Shown here in pieces: positions 34,901 to 46,475 of a stretch of DNA of 64,000 nt (within the stretch, counting starts at the first letter, position 1; each line of letters opens with the position of its first letter). This DNA is from Lineus longissimus. Taxonomy: Eukaryota; Nemertea; Pilidiophora; Heteronemertea; Lineidae. The notes under the pieces were generated by a model. It saw nothing but the letters and a program-made list of their open reading frames with translations. It searched no databases and had not been told where the DNA came from. The translations under genes were made by a program, and so were the position numbers. The stretch lies in the NCBI RefSeq assembly GCF_910592395.1, contig NC_088324.1, forward strand, positions 7,776,953 through 7,840,952, in the 5' to 3' direction.

Positions 34901-37900
34901 ACACCTGGAGGCGCCCTATGCCGCCCGCCGCCGATCCCCCTGGGGGCGCCCTATGACGCCCGCACACCCATATTCAAATTTCGCGCACTTAGCTACCGAT
35001 CTCCTTCAGAGCGACGCCTATTATTAATCTATGAAAATTAAGCTTTCAAATGCCCGGATGAACAATGGTGGTTGCTGTAGAAGTTTTTGAGATATTTGAC
35101 GATTAAGTTTTTGTTTCTCTTCAAGCCAGTAAATTCAGGTTGGACATTTGAATTGCTGAAATGGATCGTTTGTTTGATTCCGATTTGGTTGTACCCTATC
35201 TAATAGGGAATTTCATCTTCTTTAAAATAAAGGGGACTTGTAATACATTATTTGGAAGTCCACCTATGTCATTTTGTAAAAAACTGGACCCATCGCAAAA
35301 AATGTGATTTCCAGGTAAAATCAGGTCGGGGCCTAGTGGAATAAGCACTTGCGTTGGCAATGGCTCTAGGTGTTATAGGGTTAACACAACGCACAGGTGT
35401 ACAAATTGGGCAAAATACTCTGGTCACGTGGACCTACCAACCTCACCGTTAAACCTCGTACCGAAACTGCCATATTTCAGAGCATTCCTCAAACAAAGTT
35501 CAATACGGTGAGCGCAATGGCCGCTGGCTGTTGTGTTATTCATTTACGATAAGGCCAGAGTCCTCTATTAAAACATGTGTACATTACGTGTACATTGTTG
35601 TGCATAAGTTTTGGTAAAAAAAGTACTCATTGGACCAATCAATCTGCACAAAATTTTATATGTGTCAAGAAGAACCCTTTGCCAATAGCGTAATAAAGTT
35701 TAAATACATTCCAATACTGATTGCCTGAGAAAAAGAGATTTCTGTACACCATATCCATCAAAACGTCACTGGCGCATTGATATGGCCCTGTCAAAGTACA
35801 AGTTCTAAACTGACCAGTGAGACCACATTTTCTTAAATATATTATCAAAAAGCATATTTCTGTGATGGCCTGACTGTAGATTAAGAGTCAACCACAGATT
35901 GAGAATTAATTCCACTTTGGTCCATCCCAGCCATGTATTTCCACAACTTGACATTTTGATAAGCTCTATGTGACTGTGCCACACTTCCGGTCGTGGATGA
36001 ATACATGTCTCTGCCCATAAGCTGATATGGATTTGTTTTCTTTCAGGTCTTCTTCATCTTTTATGCCTTCAGAACTCCAAATATTCTTCACGTCGAGGTC
36101 CGAATAAGTGAAGACAAAACACGACGACGAAATGTCATGTATTTCACGGCTGTTGTACCGATGGTCCTTTGCTTGTTGGCGATGATTCTTGCCAGTTTCA
36201 GCCCCTTGGCGGTAAGAGTATATTCTTTGATGAACTTTCAACCTTTTCAATTGTCGTCCATTTCACCAGAAAATGGCCATCAGATCTTTAGTGATTTCTC
36301 ACAGAAAACACAACAAGTACTACTCTCATGTGAAAGGATGAGCGTTTATAAAAGCAAATGAAATGGACTATGATTTTCTGTTTTAGAGTTATCAAGTAAA
36401 GTCACAGGCAGACATGGCAGAGAGAAGTTCCTCTGGGAAATAATTGAGGGCAGTGCACTTTGCACATGCCTTAAATTGAAAAGTGTAGCGAAATCTTTCG
36501 TCTGGGGAACTCCAGCGACTCTTCAAGTGATGCAAAAAGGAAAATTCCAGTTTTTGTGAGCTTTCTGAGTCTGTTCCAGGGTCAGGGTCAGGTCAGGCAG
36601 CATACCATACGGGTTGCCTGCAGGTTGTACGGTTATCACTGATAGCTTTTGAACCAGTTCACCAGATCAGGCTCAGGTCAGGCAGGAACAGGTGATACCA
36701 GACCACAGGCCGGTTTGCCTACAGGCTTTGCTGCCTGCCTCTGGTGTCCTGTAAACCAGTACCACCTGGGGCGGTGGGAGTCTGGCCTCCTTGGCGCTGG
36801 TAGGCAACCAGTCTAGGAGACGGGAAACTCTGATATAAAACTCGGGCAGTAAATGGCCTTAAGTTAAAAATCCACTGAAGTCAGCAGGGCCCAGCCCCTG
36901 TGGCTTGGCTAAAAATCTGGACCCCACGCATGTACAACATGTCAAACGCATAGAAGAATGAGTCTGTTCTCCAAGCCTGGTGATATCTTTTGTGCATTTC
37001 TTCGAATTTTGAGCTGATTTTTCCTATGTCACTTCCCATGCAGGCTGATTTATGTCTCTTGGTTCTCGCGTTCTCAACTCTAATCAAGAAGGGGATACTC
37101 ATGATCTACAGACGGCAACGAGGTGAGCATAAAAGGGGAATAAAAATAATGATAACATCAAGTTCTCATACAGAACTTTTCCATGCTTCCCTGCTCAAAA
37201 CGCTTTCGGGATATCATGTCATTACCTCGGTCTCCACAGAAATCAATCGGGGGGGGGGGGGGGGGGGGTTCAAGCGGCAACCAGAAGGCTCTCGGCCCGG
37301 AGAGGAGAGGTGTCCGTTAAGGGAAGTTCCACTGTAATTTGACCTTGGTAATCAGGACACCTCCCACCTCAAGGACAGCGTTCTATTTATTAGAGAGGTT
37401 TTCCTTGATATTTCAGCTCATTTCATGCGAGAGAACAGTGAAGAGAACCCTGTCCCAATGAGCGCTATCCGCCCAAGCTTCCGAGTCTTGTTAGAGGACA
37501 GTATTCCAAAGGAGAGAATCATAGGTACGGTAGAACCTCTCTATTAAGGACACCCTCGGGACTGACAAGAGCTGTCCTTAATAGAGAGGTGTCCTGATTA
37601 GAGAGGTCAAATTGAACAGAAACAACCAAGTTGGGACTGAAACTACTGTCCTTAACAGAGAGGTTGTCCTTAATAGAGAGGTGTCCGCTAAGAGGGGTTC
37701 CACTGTATGTTGACAAATTAAATGACAAAAGACCGACACAGTTTATTCCAATTTTGAAATTGGATTTGAAAATTTCCAATTGCGAAGATACTCAATTCAA
37801 TAATGCTGTTGTATAGAGTGAAATACAAGTGCTATGAATTCCAACTTTCAGTAATACAGTAGAACTTCTCTATCAAGAACACCCTCCGGACGGACAAGTG

Positions 37901-40900
37901 CTGTCCCTAATATGGAGGTGTCCTGATTAGAGAGGTCAAATGGAATGGAAACTACAAATTTGGGAACAAAACTAATGTTCTTAATCGAGAGGGTGTCCTT
38001 GATCGAGAGGTGTCCGCTAAGAGCGGTTCTACTGAAGTTAGCGATCCAATGCAATACATCACCTTTTGTTGATGAAATTGACATGGGCTCGAAATCTTTT
38101 GTGTATTGAACTGCTAATTACTGCCGCCTAATAAAGAATCTGTGTCCAGGCAGGCTGAAAGCAGAGGAAGAAGGTGTGTCCAAAAGCTTTTTATGTTGGG
38201 TTCTAATTCCATTTTTTCTTTTGCAGCATTCAGCGATGGTGTTTTTGCTATAGTAGCAACTCTAATCATTCTGGATATCAGGTGAGATTTGTCTACGACG
38301 TGTATGAACTTTTTAGAGTCCCACTTTTACCTGTCCCACTGCCCTGTTACTGAAAAAAAATTGTGTATGCTGGTATTGAGGTCTGAAGACAAATGTCTTC
38401 TCAGGATCCCCAGGTTTCGCCTTCAGACATATGGTGGCAGGAGCTTCACAGTCCAAGCATGCAGGCTGTGGAATAGCCTCAGTCCTGATCTGCAGAATGC
38501 AGTTAGTGAGCAAATCTTCAGACGGGGTCTTAAAACGCACCTTTTTCGAACTTATTTTGGACCGCATTAGACCAATTCTAAATTGGATTTTGCGGGTATA
38601 AATGTAAATTTTATTATTATTATTATATTATTTCATTTGAAAGCTCCCAACACTCTATATACAGTCCAAGTCACAAATGACATCCATCCTGCCTCATGTC
38701 ATCGACGCGCTACATACACACGCTGAGTTGCGTGAATGACGCACTTATCTCTTGATTTTACGCGAGAGTTACGCTAGACCTTGCGCTGAGTAGCGCGTCA
38801 ATGACTCGCCAAGGACGCAAATTTAGGGATGACAATTGTGATTAGTACTGTGTATCAAATGCTAAAGAAGCAAAATTTTTATTCAAAACTTTTCCACTAA
38901 TTCATCTTAAACGCTTTTTTCCAGTGAAGGGAGCCTTCCAAGTCCAGATGACGTCGTGAAGTTTGGCAGTCTCGCCCTGGCGCTGGCGCAACACGACCAG
39001 ATATTCCTCGCGTACGGTGCCACGTTTGTGACGGTCGGGATGCTGTGGTTCGTTCATCACTCGCTACTAGAGGTGGGTATCGTCGATTCGTCGACGCAGT
39101 GTCATGCGTTATGTCAGACTTCGAATAAATAAAAATGGGCAACAGCTTTGATAATGTTGACAAGATACTAATGCTGTATTGTCACATGACTTTCGACCAT
39201 CTTATCAAAGGAGAGCTGCTTGTTTATCATAGTCTATGTCGCGTTTATTCAGAGTCTGTCTTTACTGTTGGGGATGACGTGACTTATGTGCTTCTGAACT
39301 ACTGGGCCCAGAGTGCAATGAAACATCAGTAAATTTTCTTCATGTTTTAATTTCAGCACATAACAGATATGAACAAGTTGATGGGTTTCTTCAATACGTT
39401 GGTAAGTTCACTTTATTGGCTACTTGACATCTAGTACTTGCCGGACTGAGACCTCTTTCACACTTGCAACTTGACATTTCTATGTCAACTTTGCTACTAC
39501 ATCCCTCCAGGCATTACGGTCGTGAGCCGCCTGTGTCAACACCTCTCCTACAACTCTAGCCAGGGTGCTTTCTGCATCCAAGGAGTATAATTGGAATAGC
39601 TAGTTCTTGCCAAGCCAACATGTGACTATCCATATTCTAAATTGCATTATTCCACTAAATTCGCTATTTACTGAATCTTACCAATTGTCAAGTGGTGTTT
39701 CACCAATTGACAGAAATGTTTTTGATTTCATTGTTGAAATCAACATGGACATAGGCAGGTGTATGCTTTTTTGTGCAAACTAATTTCTAGAAATGACACG
39801 GATTATAGCGAGACTGTGGTCAGGATCCCAGAAAAGGAGGCAGTCGTATCAGTGGGTGTCCAGACAAAATTTAGCTTGCTTTTGCGACAGCTCACCATTT
39901 CGGGATCCTTGCTACGACTGGTCAGTTGCCTAATCACATGTTTACCTTTTCTTCCAGTGTCTTGGGTGTATCGGGCTGTCACCGCTTGGATTCAAACTGA
40001 CCAGTTTATTTGAACTCCATGTAAGTATGAAGCAAGGGGCTCAATCCACTGATGAGCCTCATAGCGTAAAGTTTAACACCGCTGGCTACTGCAAAAAAGT
40101 GTGTCCAGTCTTGAGTGCATACCGATTAGTGGTAGGAGAAAAATATTCGAAATGTTATCTTTGTCTCATCTCTTTGCAGGAACATTACTACAATGAGATG
40201 GTAGCCATGCACTTGTCCTGCGCAATCATCTTTCTGGCTGGGATACTGCAGTGTGCCATATGGGTCACTGGTCTATGCACTCCGTGAGTATAGTGATACT
40301 GCAGTGTGCCACATGGGTCAATGGTCTATGCACTCTGTGAGTATAGTGATACTGCAGTGTGCCACATGGGTCACTGGTCTATGCACTCCATGAGTATAGG
40401 GATACTGCAGTGTGCCATATGGGTCTCTGGTCTATGCACTCTGTGAGTATACTGATGCTGCAGTGTGCCACAAGGAGGATACCGCGGTGACGTCACGGCT
40501 TTTCCAAGATGGCGCTGCATATTGTAAACAAACTCGATCCACGGCCAAGGGAAAATCAAGTCATCAAAAAAGTTAGATTTTTCGCATCAAATCAGAGTTA
40601 TTAGTACTTTTCTGCTATGAAATAAGTCTTCAGACAATAAGCTATCATTTGAATAATGAAAAGTGCTGTTTTGATGGGGAAAAATAGGTTTTTTTAAACC
40701 AAATAGCCGGGCACCGATCTTCCAAAATTAGCGATGGTTTCAAAACGGTCTCCCATATATGGGGCAATCTCTTCATTATCATAATGGGATTTGGAGTCAT
40801 GTTTACAGATTTTACAAGTTCGAGACCTGTAATACCTAAAACTCGCATAGATCCCCATAGATCCCCTCTATTTGTCGAGTTAGCGCCCCTGTAAGATCAT

Positions 40901-43900
40901 GCATTTTCGGACACTAGAACGAAATCTTCCTGCGGATATCGCGGTTTCGGTGATGATTTAAGGAGAAATTGACTGTTCTTAGAGTTGTATGGGACAGAAA
41001 TGAGTTCATACTTCATGAATACATGAATATATCATGATATGGGCGGGCTTCTAAGTCAAAACAATAACAAACTCAACTGCATCTCTACTGTATATTGCGT
41101 AGTGCATTGCCTAGTGTATTTCGTAGTGTATTTTAGCGGAGACATTATTTCCGCACTTTGGCCACGCCAAACGTCTTTTTTATTCGTGGAAGTTAATCTG
41201 CTCTGTAAATTTTATTTTACACAGGAAGAATCCATAATTTCATGTCTATTGGTGTTTTTGTGTACAGTGGCGCACCAGACAGTGAGATGTGGAGATGTGT
41301 TCAGTGCTGGTGCTGTCAGTAGACTGAATCTGAGTGGCCATAGCGATCACTAATATGGGTCGGGATCACGTGATGTGACGTCACCGAGGTATCCTCCTTG
41401 AGTGTGCCACATGGGTCACTGGTCTATGCACTCCGTGAGTATAGGGATACTGCAGTGTGCCACATGGGTCACTGGTCTATGCACTCTGTGAGTATAGGGA
41501 TACTGCAGTGTGTCACATGGGTCACTGGTCTATGCACTCTGTGAGTATAGGGATACTGCAGTGTGCCATATGGGTCACTGGTCTATGCACTCCGTGAGTA
41601 TAGGGATACTGCAGTGTGTCACATGGGTCACTGGTCTATGCACTCCATGAGTATAGGGATACTGCAGTGTGTCACATGGGTCACTGGTCTATGCACTCCA
41701 TGAGTATAGGGATACTGCAGTGTGTCACATGGGTCACTGGTCTATGCACTCCATGAGTATACTGATGCTGCAGTGTGCCACATGGGTCACTGGTCTATGC
41801 ACTCCGTGAGAATAGGGATACTGCAGTGCTACATGGGTCACTGGTCTATGCACTCCATGAGTATACTGATGCTGCGTTGTGCCACATGGGTCACTGGTCT
41901 ATGCACTCCATGAGTATGCTGATGCTGCGTTGTGCCACATGGGTCACTGGTCTATGCACTCCATGAGTATGCTGATGCTGCGTTGTGCCACATGGGTCAC
42001 TGGTCTATGCACTCTGTGAGTATAGGGATACTGCAGTGTGCCACATGGGTCACTGGGTCTATGCACTCCATGAGTATACTGATGCTGCGTTGTGCCACAT
42101 GGGTCACTGGTCTATGCACCAGTTTGGCTTTTTCCTCTAAATTATCATGGCCCGACAAAATGAATTGTGAAGTACAGTGGTTTGATCAACCGATTGACAC
42201 CATCCTGTCACATGCTATTTTGCTCTTTTCGCAGGCAAAGACATGTGACCACGGATGGGAATTTTGGTGGGAAGTCCCATGCCTATCTCACTGCTAAACT
42301 GATGCTATACCCTGTGATGAGGTTTGTATCAAACATTAGCTTCTTGTTGATTTTGGTTATTCAAGCTATTCAATTTGATGGTGTTGTTAATAAACGCCAT
42401 GCTGTATTCAATTCATTGCCCAACTGTATTCAATTCAGTTGTATAATTGTTTATCAAAGCCCTATTGTATTTATTTGTTTATCAAAGCCCCATTGTATTT
42501 AATGTTTATCAAAGCCCCATTGTATTTATTTGTTTATCAAAGCCCCATTGTATTCAATGTTTATCAAAGCTCCATTGTATTTATTTGTTTATCAAAGCCC
42601 CATTGTATTTATTTGTTTATCAAAGCCCCATTGTATTTAATGCAGATGTATTGTTTGAGAAATAATGTATATCATTCAAATATGTCATTGTATTTTCATG
42701 AAAGCCCCTGCACGATATGGAAAGATACACATTACCACCAGCAAAAGGGTTGATTTCAAGTTTCTTGTGTCGATTTCAGTTTGTTTGTCTACTTCTTGAG
42801 TTTTGCGTCATTCGGGTTGACGTTACAGGCCCTAAATGGAGTAAGTACCTAGACTGATCACTTACTATAAGCATATCTCACTAGAAGATTCTGGCTACAG
42901 TCTCGTACACTCACATTGGTGCATTATTCAGTAACCTTTTGACGGTACAGGACGATTCAAAAAAATTGACCCATACAAAACGGCTTGTTGTACAGAACAT
43001 GTACATGTTTTGGCCCTCCTTATTGAAGTGTTTGACCTCTTTACGTAATTTGGTGTGATATAAAAGCAACACTACCAATAGCATAGGTTTTGAAAATATC
43101 AATGTATCGAGATACAATTTGTTTAAAATGTTTATACTCTACAACGGTATTTCATTTTGTGACAATTTTGGGGTAAAACCAGACGGGCAAAACCATTTGC
43201 CAGACAGGGGAGTCCAAGTAGTGCATGTAGTGCAATGCATTAGTACTACATGTACAGGCGACCCCCTGTTGGGCAGTACCCATTCACCTGTTCCCTGGGA
43301 ATGGATTTTAACTGTAAAATCTTTGTACTGAATTTGTGTTTCTCTACCCCTCAGATGCAGATCGGTGCACCCTTGGTCTTTCTTGTCGTCTACCTTGGCT
43401 TTAGAAAAATTCCAGTAAGTTTATATAACATTTGGTACCGGCGTAACTACAGGCGTCGCTACATGGCGCTCGGTTATGCATGGTTGTGTTAAGTGGTGAA
43501 AACAAAACGATGAGTTCTTGCAAAATTTTGACAGTCATCCTGTGCTGAAGACGCTCATTGGAGATTCTTCTTCTAATGAGATGTAAAACAAAGGATGCTT
43601 TAACCTGGTATCTATGCTAGGGCAATTTAAAAAAAGTTTTTTTAACACCTTCAGCGCCAAACCTCAAGGGCAAACCACGGAGATCTGCATGGCCCAAATC
43701 TCCCCTCTTTGAGCTGGTTATCGGAGTCGCATGGACTTCATGAAAGAACTACGCCATCGCCATCTTCAGGGCAAGGTAGGAACTGAAGAACTACGCCATC
43801 GCCATCTTCAGGGCAAGGTAGGAACTGAAGACCTTTTCTTGTCTTTTCAGTTCCTACCTTGCCCTGAAGATGGCGATGGCGTAGTTCTTTCATGAAGTCC

Positions 43901-44660
43901 ATGCGACTCCGATAACCAGCTCAAAGGGGAGGGGGATTTGGGCCGCGTAGATTTACGTGATTCGGAGCAGAAGGTGTTAAGTGTCAAGCAACAAAATTGG
44001 TATTTACGCAAAAATCCTAATGAAACGCTGATTGGTTCGATGCATGTAAATCCAAAGCGAGGGAAAACACAGATCAGTCATCAATATACAGTAGAACCTC
44101 CCTTAGCGAACACCTCTCTATTAAGGACATCCTCTCTATTAAGGACCCACGTTTTGGTCCCAAATTGGGTGTTTCAATTCAATTTGACCTCTCTAATCAG
44201 GACACCTCTCTATTGAGGACAGCACTTATCAGTCCGAAGGGTGTCCGTAATAGAGAGGTTCTACTGTACCTTAATTTAAAGGGACACTGCTCAGTTGGCT
44301 GCGATCCTGTTGGTTGATTGGTAGCTGTTAGGTAGGCAAGATAAAGTTAGACGAAGTCACCAATAGGGGTCTCTCCCATCTCATAGTACGTCGAAATTAT
44401 TCCCGCTCGTACGAGGAATGTATTTAGTTCTGAATCAAACATGTCCCAGTGTCCATACTGTGTATATTAGTCACCTGAATATGGCCAATCCGAACCCGCT
44501 GCTCCTGCCTATAGTCCCCCTTTAATATAACTCGGTCTCTTTCCAGAAATATTTCAATAGAGGGCCCTACCAGCTGCATGTGAATGAACTCTACGCACAT
44601 CAACAGGAAGACGAGACGAACAACACGGCTCCGGGGCTTCCAGTTTACATAGGGGACTAG
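31946..44660 (+). CDS. TMEM175: TMEM175, endolysosomal potassium/proton channel
   Basis: Eighteen coding exons: 31946-32053, 32443-32481, 32820-32914, 33638-33689, 34100-34135, 34747-34830, 36047-36211, 37044-37122, 37417-37524, 38227-38281, 38925-39072, 39357-39401, 39958-40020, 40180-40283, 42235-42321, 42780-42840, 43355-43414 and 44547-44660. All phases agree; total 500 residues plus stop (human about 504). The protein is two copies of a six-helix unit. Repeat 1 opens with GRVEAYSDAIFSIVATIMIL, repeat 2 with AFSDGVFAIVATLIILDI; these are the pore-lining first helices, whose isoleucines form the hydrophobic constriction. Repeat 1 has YSD where vertebrates have FSD. The family forms dimers in late endosome and lysosome membranes and conducts K+ and H+. 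Helices are followed by a short hydrophilic C-tail (NELYAHQQEDETNNTAPGLP). Exon 14's end is tandemly copied about 18 times in the next intron, and the exon 9 donor comes from a MITE. Confidence 0.95.
33079..33381 (-). mobile_element. Pogo-like MITE, copy 12, interrupted by an insertion
   Basis: Inverted copy with TA at 33077-33078 and 33382-33383, split by a foreign 135-bp piece (33173-33307) in the middle. In TMEM175 intron 3. Confidence 0.85.
33173..33307. mobile_element. 135-bp insertion inside the MITE, 8-bp target duplication
   Basis: Flanked by the direct repeat GAATGATA (33165-33172 and 33308-33315). Uninterrupted copies of the MITE show the empty site. It ends in an A-rich run, so it could be a small SINE or a hAT-type MITE. 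Confidence 0.65.
34133..34262 (+). repeat. Duplicated exon 5 end and donor of TMEM175
   Basis: Segment 34109-34168 (exon end atttcttccgtatacag, donor gtaagt and following intron) is repeated at about 34202-34262 with donor gtaact, an offset of 92 bp. Confidence 0.7.
34890..35384. mobile_element. PiggyBac-like MITE, 495 bp
   Basis: Flanked by TTAA (34890-34893 and 35381-35384), with inverted ends CCCTATAACACCT(g/a)GAG. TTAA target and CCCT-type termini are piggyBac features. In TMEM175 intron 6; non-coding. Confidence 0.82.
37292..37402. mobile_element. Pogo-like MITE, copy 13 (rearranged)
   Basis: A right end in one orientation (aggtgtccgttaagggaagt to ccactgta) joins a fragment in the other (atttgacc to gagaggtttt). 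It follows a run of 19 G at about 37249-37267 and ends about 14 nt before the TMEM175 exon 9 acceptor. Confidence 0.65.
37528..37704 (-). mobile_element. Pogo-like MITE, copy 14, at a splice donor
   Basis: Inverted full-length copy flanked by TA (37526-37527 and 37705-37706). The left TA is bases +2 and +3 of the TMEM175 exon 9 donor, which reads GTACGG. Confidence 0.88.
37857..38034 (-). mobile_element. 178-bp pogo-like MITE, copy 15
   Basis: Inverted full-length copy 150 bp after copy 14, in the same TMEM175 intron. Its right terminus is slightly changed (gttctactgaag). Confidence 0.85.
38375..38640 (+). mobile_element. LINE 3' end, truncated, in TMEM175 intron 10
   Basis: Coding remnant with RLQTYGGRSFTVQACRLWNS and FRRGLKTHLFRTYF, stop near 38570, then a short 3' UTR and a (ttatta)n tail. 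Same clade of tail as the copy at 6010-6430. Confidence 0.8.
38662..38850. mobile_element. MITE with cagtccaa ends, copy A
   Basis: TA then CAGTCCAAGTCACAAATGAC at the left; the right end is the inverted version (gacaattgtgattagtactg). A sister copy is at 58741-58952. Confidence 0.75.
40240..42120 (+). repeat. 53-bp minisatellite built from the exon 14 end and donor of TMEM175
   Basis: Each unit has about 44 bp of exon sequence (gatactgcagtgtgccacat to ctatgcactcc) and 9 bp of intron (gtgagtata). About 18 copies of ctatgcac can be counted. The first is the real exon end (40283); the others lie in the intron. A 930-bp element interrupts the array at 40471-41400. Confidence 0.93.
40471..41400. 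mobile_element. 930-bp inverted-end element inserted in the minisatellite
   Basis: Ends CAAGGAGGATACC and CGGTGACGTCAC are inverted copies with one mismatch in 26. The direct repeat agtgtgcca (9 bp; 40462-40470 and 41401-41409) flanks it, and neighbouring minisatellite units show the empty site. A target of 8-9 bp fits hAT, P or Mutator-like groups. No transposase frame is seen. Confidence 0.88.
42449..42645. repeat. 22-28 bp minisatellite (tgtttatcaaagccccattg)
   Basis: Seven or so units in TMEM175 intron 15, two unit lengths, AT-rich. It does not reach a splice site. Confidence 0.88.
43642..43980. mobile_element. TTAA-flanked foldback element with asymmetric arm duplication
   Basis: Starts TTAACACCTTC and ends GAAGGTGTTAA (piggyBac-like TTAA). 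The central arms are nearly perfect inverted copies of about 90 bp. The left arm holds a 42-bp direct duplication (43746 and 43788) absent from the right arm. In TMEM175 intron 17. Confidence 0.82.
44099..44265 (+). mobile_element. Pogo-like MITE, copy 16
   Basis: Near full-length copy with TA at 44097-44098 and 44266-44267, in the last TMEM175 intron and about 280 bp from the final exon. Confidence 0.86.
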
Positions 44661-45247
44661 AGGTGGCGCTCTGAAGCCAGTTGTTGGATTCCAACTCTTC
44701 CAGTCGTTTCTGCTGTGATTTCGATCAAATCGTTTGTGTTTATCATTTACAGCTGTCGTCAGATGTTAGTGTGAAAGTCTTCAGTAGAGATCCCTCTCAA
44801 TGTGTGTCAGCTTTTGGTCATGTTTATGTGTGTGTAAAATATTTGTCGGCAGGGCCTTTCTGAAAATACCTTTCGTCACAATGCAAACTTGCAATTTAAA
44901 TTGCGGCATCCTATGATTATAATCACTGCTCGTCTTGGGGTGAAATCTGTATTCACTGAGTTTAGTAATAGTATGGACGACCTGCAGTCACCAATTTTCA
45001 TCGCAGGTACCACCGCAAACAAGCAACTATTGACATATGCAATTTATATTGCAGGATGAGGTAAGGGGAGTAAAAATAACTGGGTTTACTGTTAATTGAT
45101 AAGTTTATTCACTTTGCAATGGATGCTCATTAAAGGAGATTTTTTTTAATTTTGTAAAATTTATGTTGCAGCGGGTCACAATATTATGATACTACTTAAC
45201 TGTGGAGAGAAAGGGAGACACGCTGTAAGGTCTTGTCACATTACATG
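44661..45247. other. TMEM175 3' flank, likely 3' UTR
   Basis: No coding or repeat structure supported. It begins directly after the TMEM175 stop codon. Confidence 0.35.
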
Positions 45248-45249
45248 TA

Positions 45250-45426
45250 CAGTAGAACCTCTCTATTAAGGACACCCTCATGACCGACTAGTACTGAACT
45301 TGATAGAGAAGTGTCCTGATTAGAGAGGCGAATTTGAATGGAAACAACCAATTTTTGACCAAAACTAGTGACCTTAATAGAGAGGGTGTATGTTCTTGTG
45401 AGAGGGGTGTCTGCTAAGGGTGGTCT
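45250..45426 (-). mobile_element. Pogo-like MITE, copy 17
   Basis: Inverted copy starting cagtagaacctctctattaa after TA at 45248-45249; the right end is diverged. Confidence 0.8.
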
Positions 45427-46204
45427 TTTGGATAAGTTTTAAGGCCCAGTACTTACAAGTATATACAATGTAAATATTTGGTATCATTCCGAAAACTTTT
45501 TTTCCGGGTTAAACATTTCTAGGTTTCCTTGGAGTGTCATTGTAGGCTGGGCAAAATTGCTATAGTCCCCCTTTAAGCCTTTAGATCCAACAGCTGAATA
45601 TATGTTGAAATTTCATGCAGTGTAATCTGCAGGTGCTAAATCGTGCTTCAAATATAACTATATAGACTGTATCCAATGCCATGGTGTCGTTTGTGAGAAA
45701 GTATGATACTCTCGATTCACGAAAGCCTGCTACCACCAAAAAGTAACAAGCTTTTGAGAGAAAGGGCATGAATATTTGACCAAAACAGCTGACAGTTCCA
45801 GCCGGTGCTGTTTGAATAAGACCTATTGCAACTGATTTCAAGGGGGAGGAGTCCAACGGAAGGGTCCAGTTGGGGAGCCAGTTAGGGTGAGTGATGAGAA
45901 ATATCCCTTATTGCAAAGAAATCCTTGGCCACTTTCCCTCGGTCGGCCCTGGCCTCTTCCAGTGTGTGCCGCTCTCCCTGATCAGCTGGTAGCCTTGCAT
46001 CTGCTAGGGTATTCAACGGTCCCTGAGTGTTGGTCCCTGTATCTGAGAGTATGTTCCACCATCCCGTGGTGTTGGTCCTCACAACTGCCGGGATGTTCCG
46101 CCGTCCATGGGGGGGGGCTAGTTTACCATCATCAGTTTAGGATTGGTCCTGTCATCTGCTGGGGCATAATTTCCTTGATATGATGCGTCTGGGAACCAGT
46201 CAAA

Positions 46205-46475
46205 TGTTGATAATCATGCAACTTATATAGCGCTAAATCCAACTGGTTTCAGTTGCTCAAAGCGCCTAACATTATTACCCCCGAGCTATTGGTCTGTAGA
46301 TTCGGGAATCAAGCTCTACTCTCTGGGAGTATTACAAGTCCAAGCAGGACTAACATTAATAGTGCCCCATCTCTGCCAGCTAGGTACCGAATTACTCCTA
46401 GGTGGAGAGGAGCAAGTAGGGTAAAGTGCCTTGCTCGAGGACACAAAGACAACCCCGATGCTTTAACCACTGTTC
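46205..46475 (-). mobile_element. SINE-like repeat
   Basis: Read on the minus strand it has cgagcaaggcactttaccc, a cctctccacctagg block and a 3' part gcgctttgagc with ggatttagcgctatataagt. The latter resembles the LINE 3' tails elsewhere in the window. Boundaries are approximate. Confidence 0.5.

Noticed and set aside
36580-36760. Apparent repeat of caggtcaggcag and tgcctgcaggttg words
   Set aside because: Units are too irregular to define a period or boundaries.
37249-37267. Run of 19 G
   Set aside because: Simple homopolymer, possibly an assembly or sequencing feature; no function can be supported.
41722-42297. Frames repeating MPHGSLVYALHEYTDAA
   Set aside because: Out-of-frame translation of the 53-bp minisatellite; the true exon frame stops at the first decoy donor.
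45882-46183. Minus-strand frame with DARLPADQGERHTLEEARAD and RGKVAKDFFAIRD
   Set aside because: It may be a worn retroelement piece, but I cannot assign a family or boundaries from the sequence alone.
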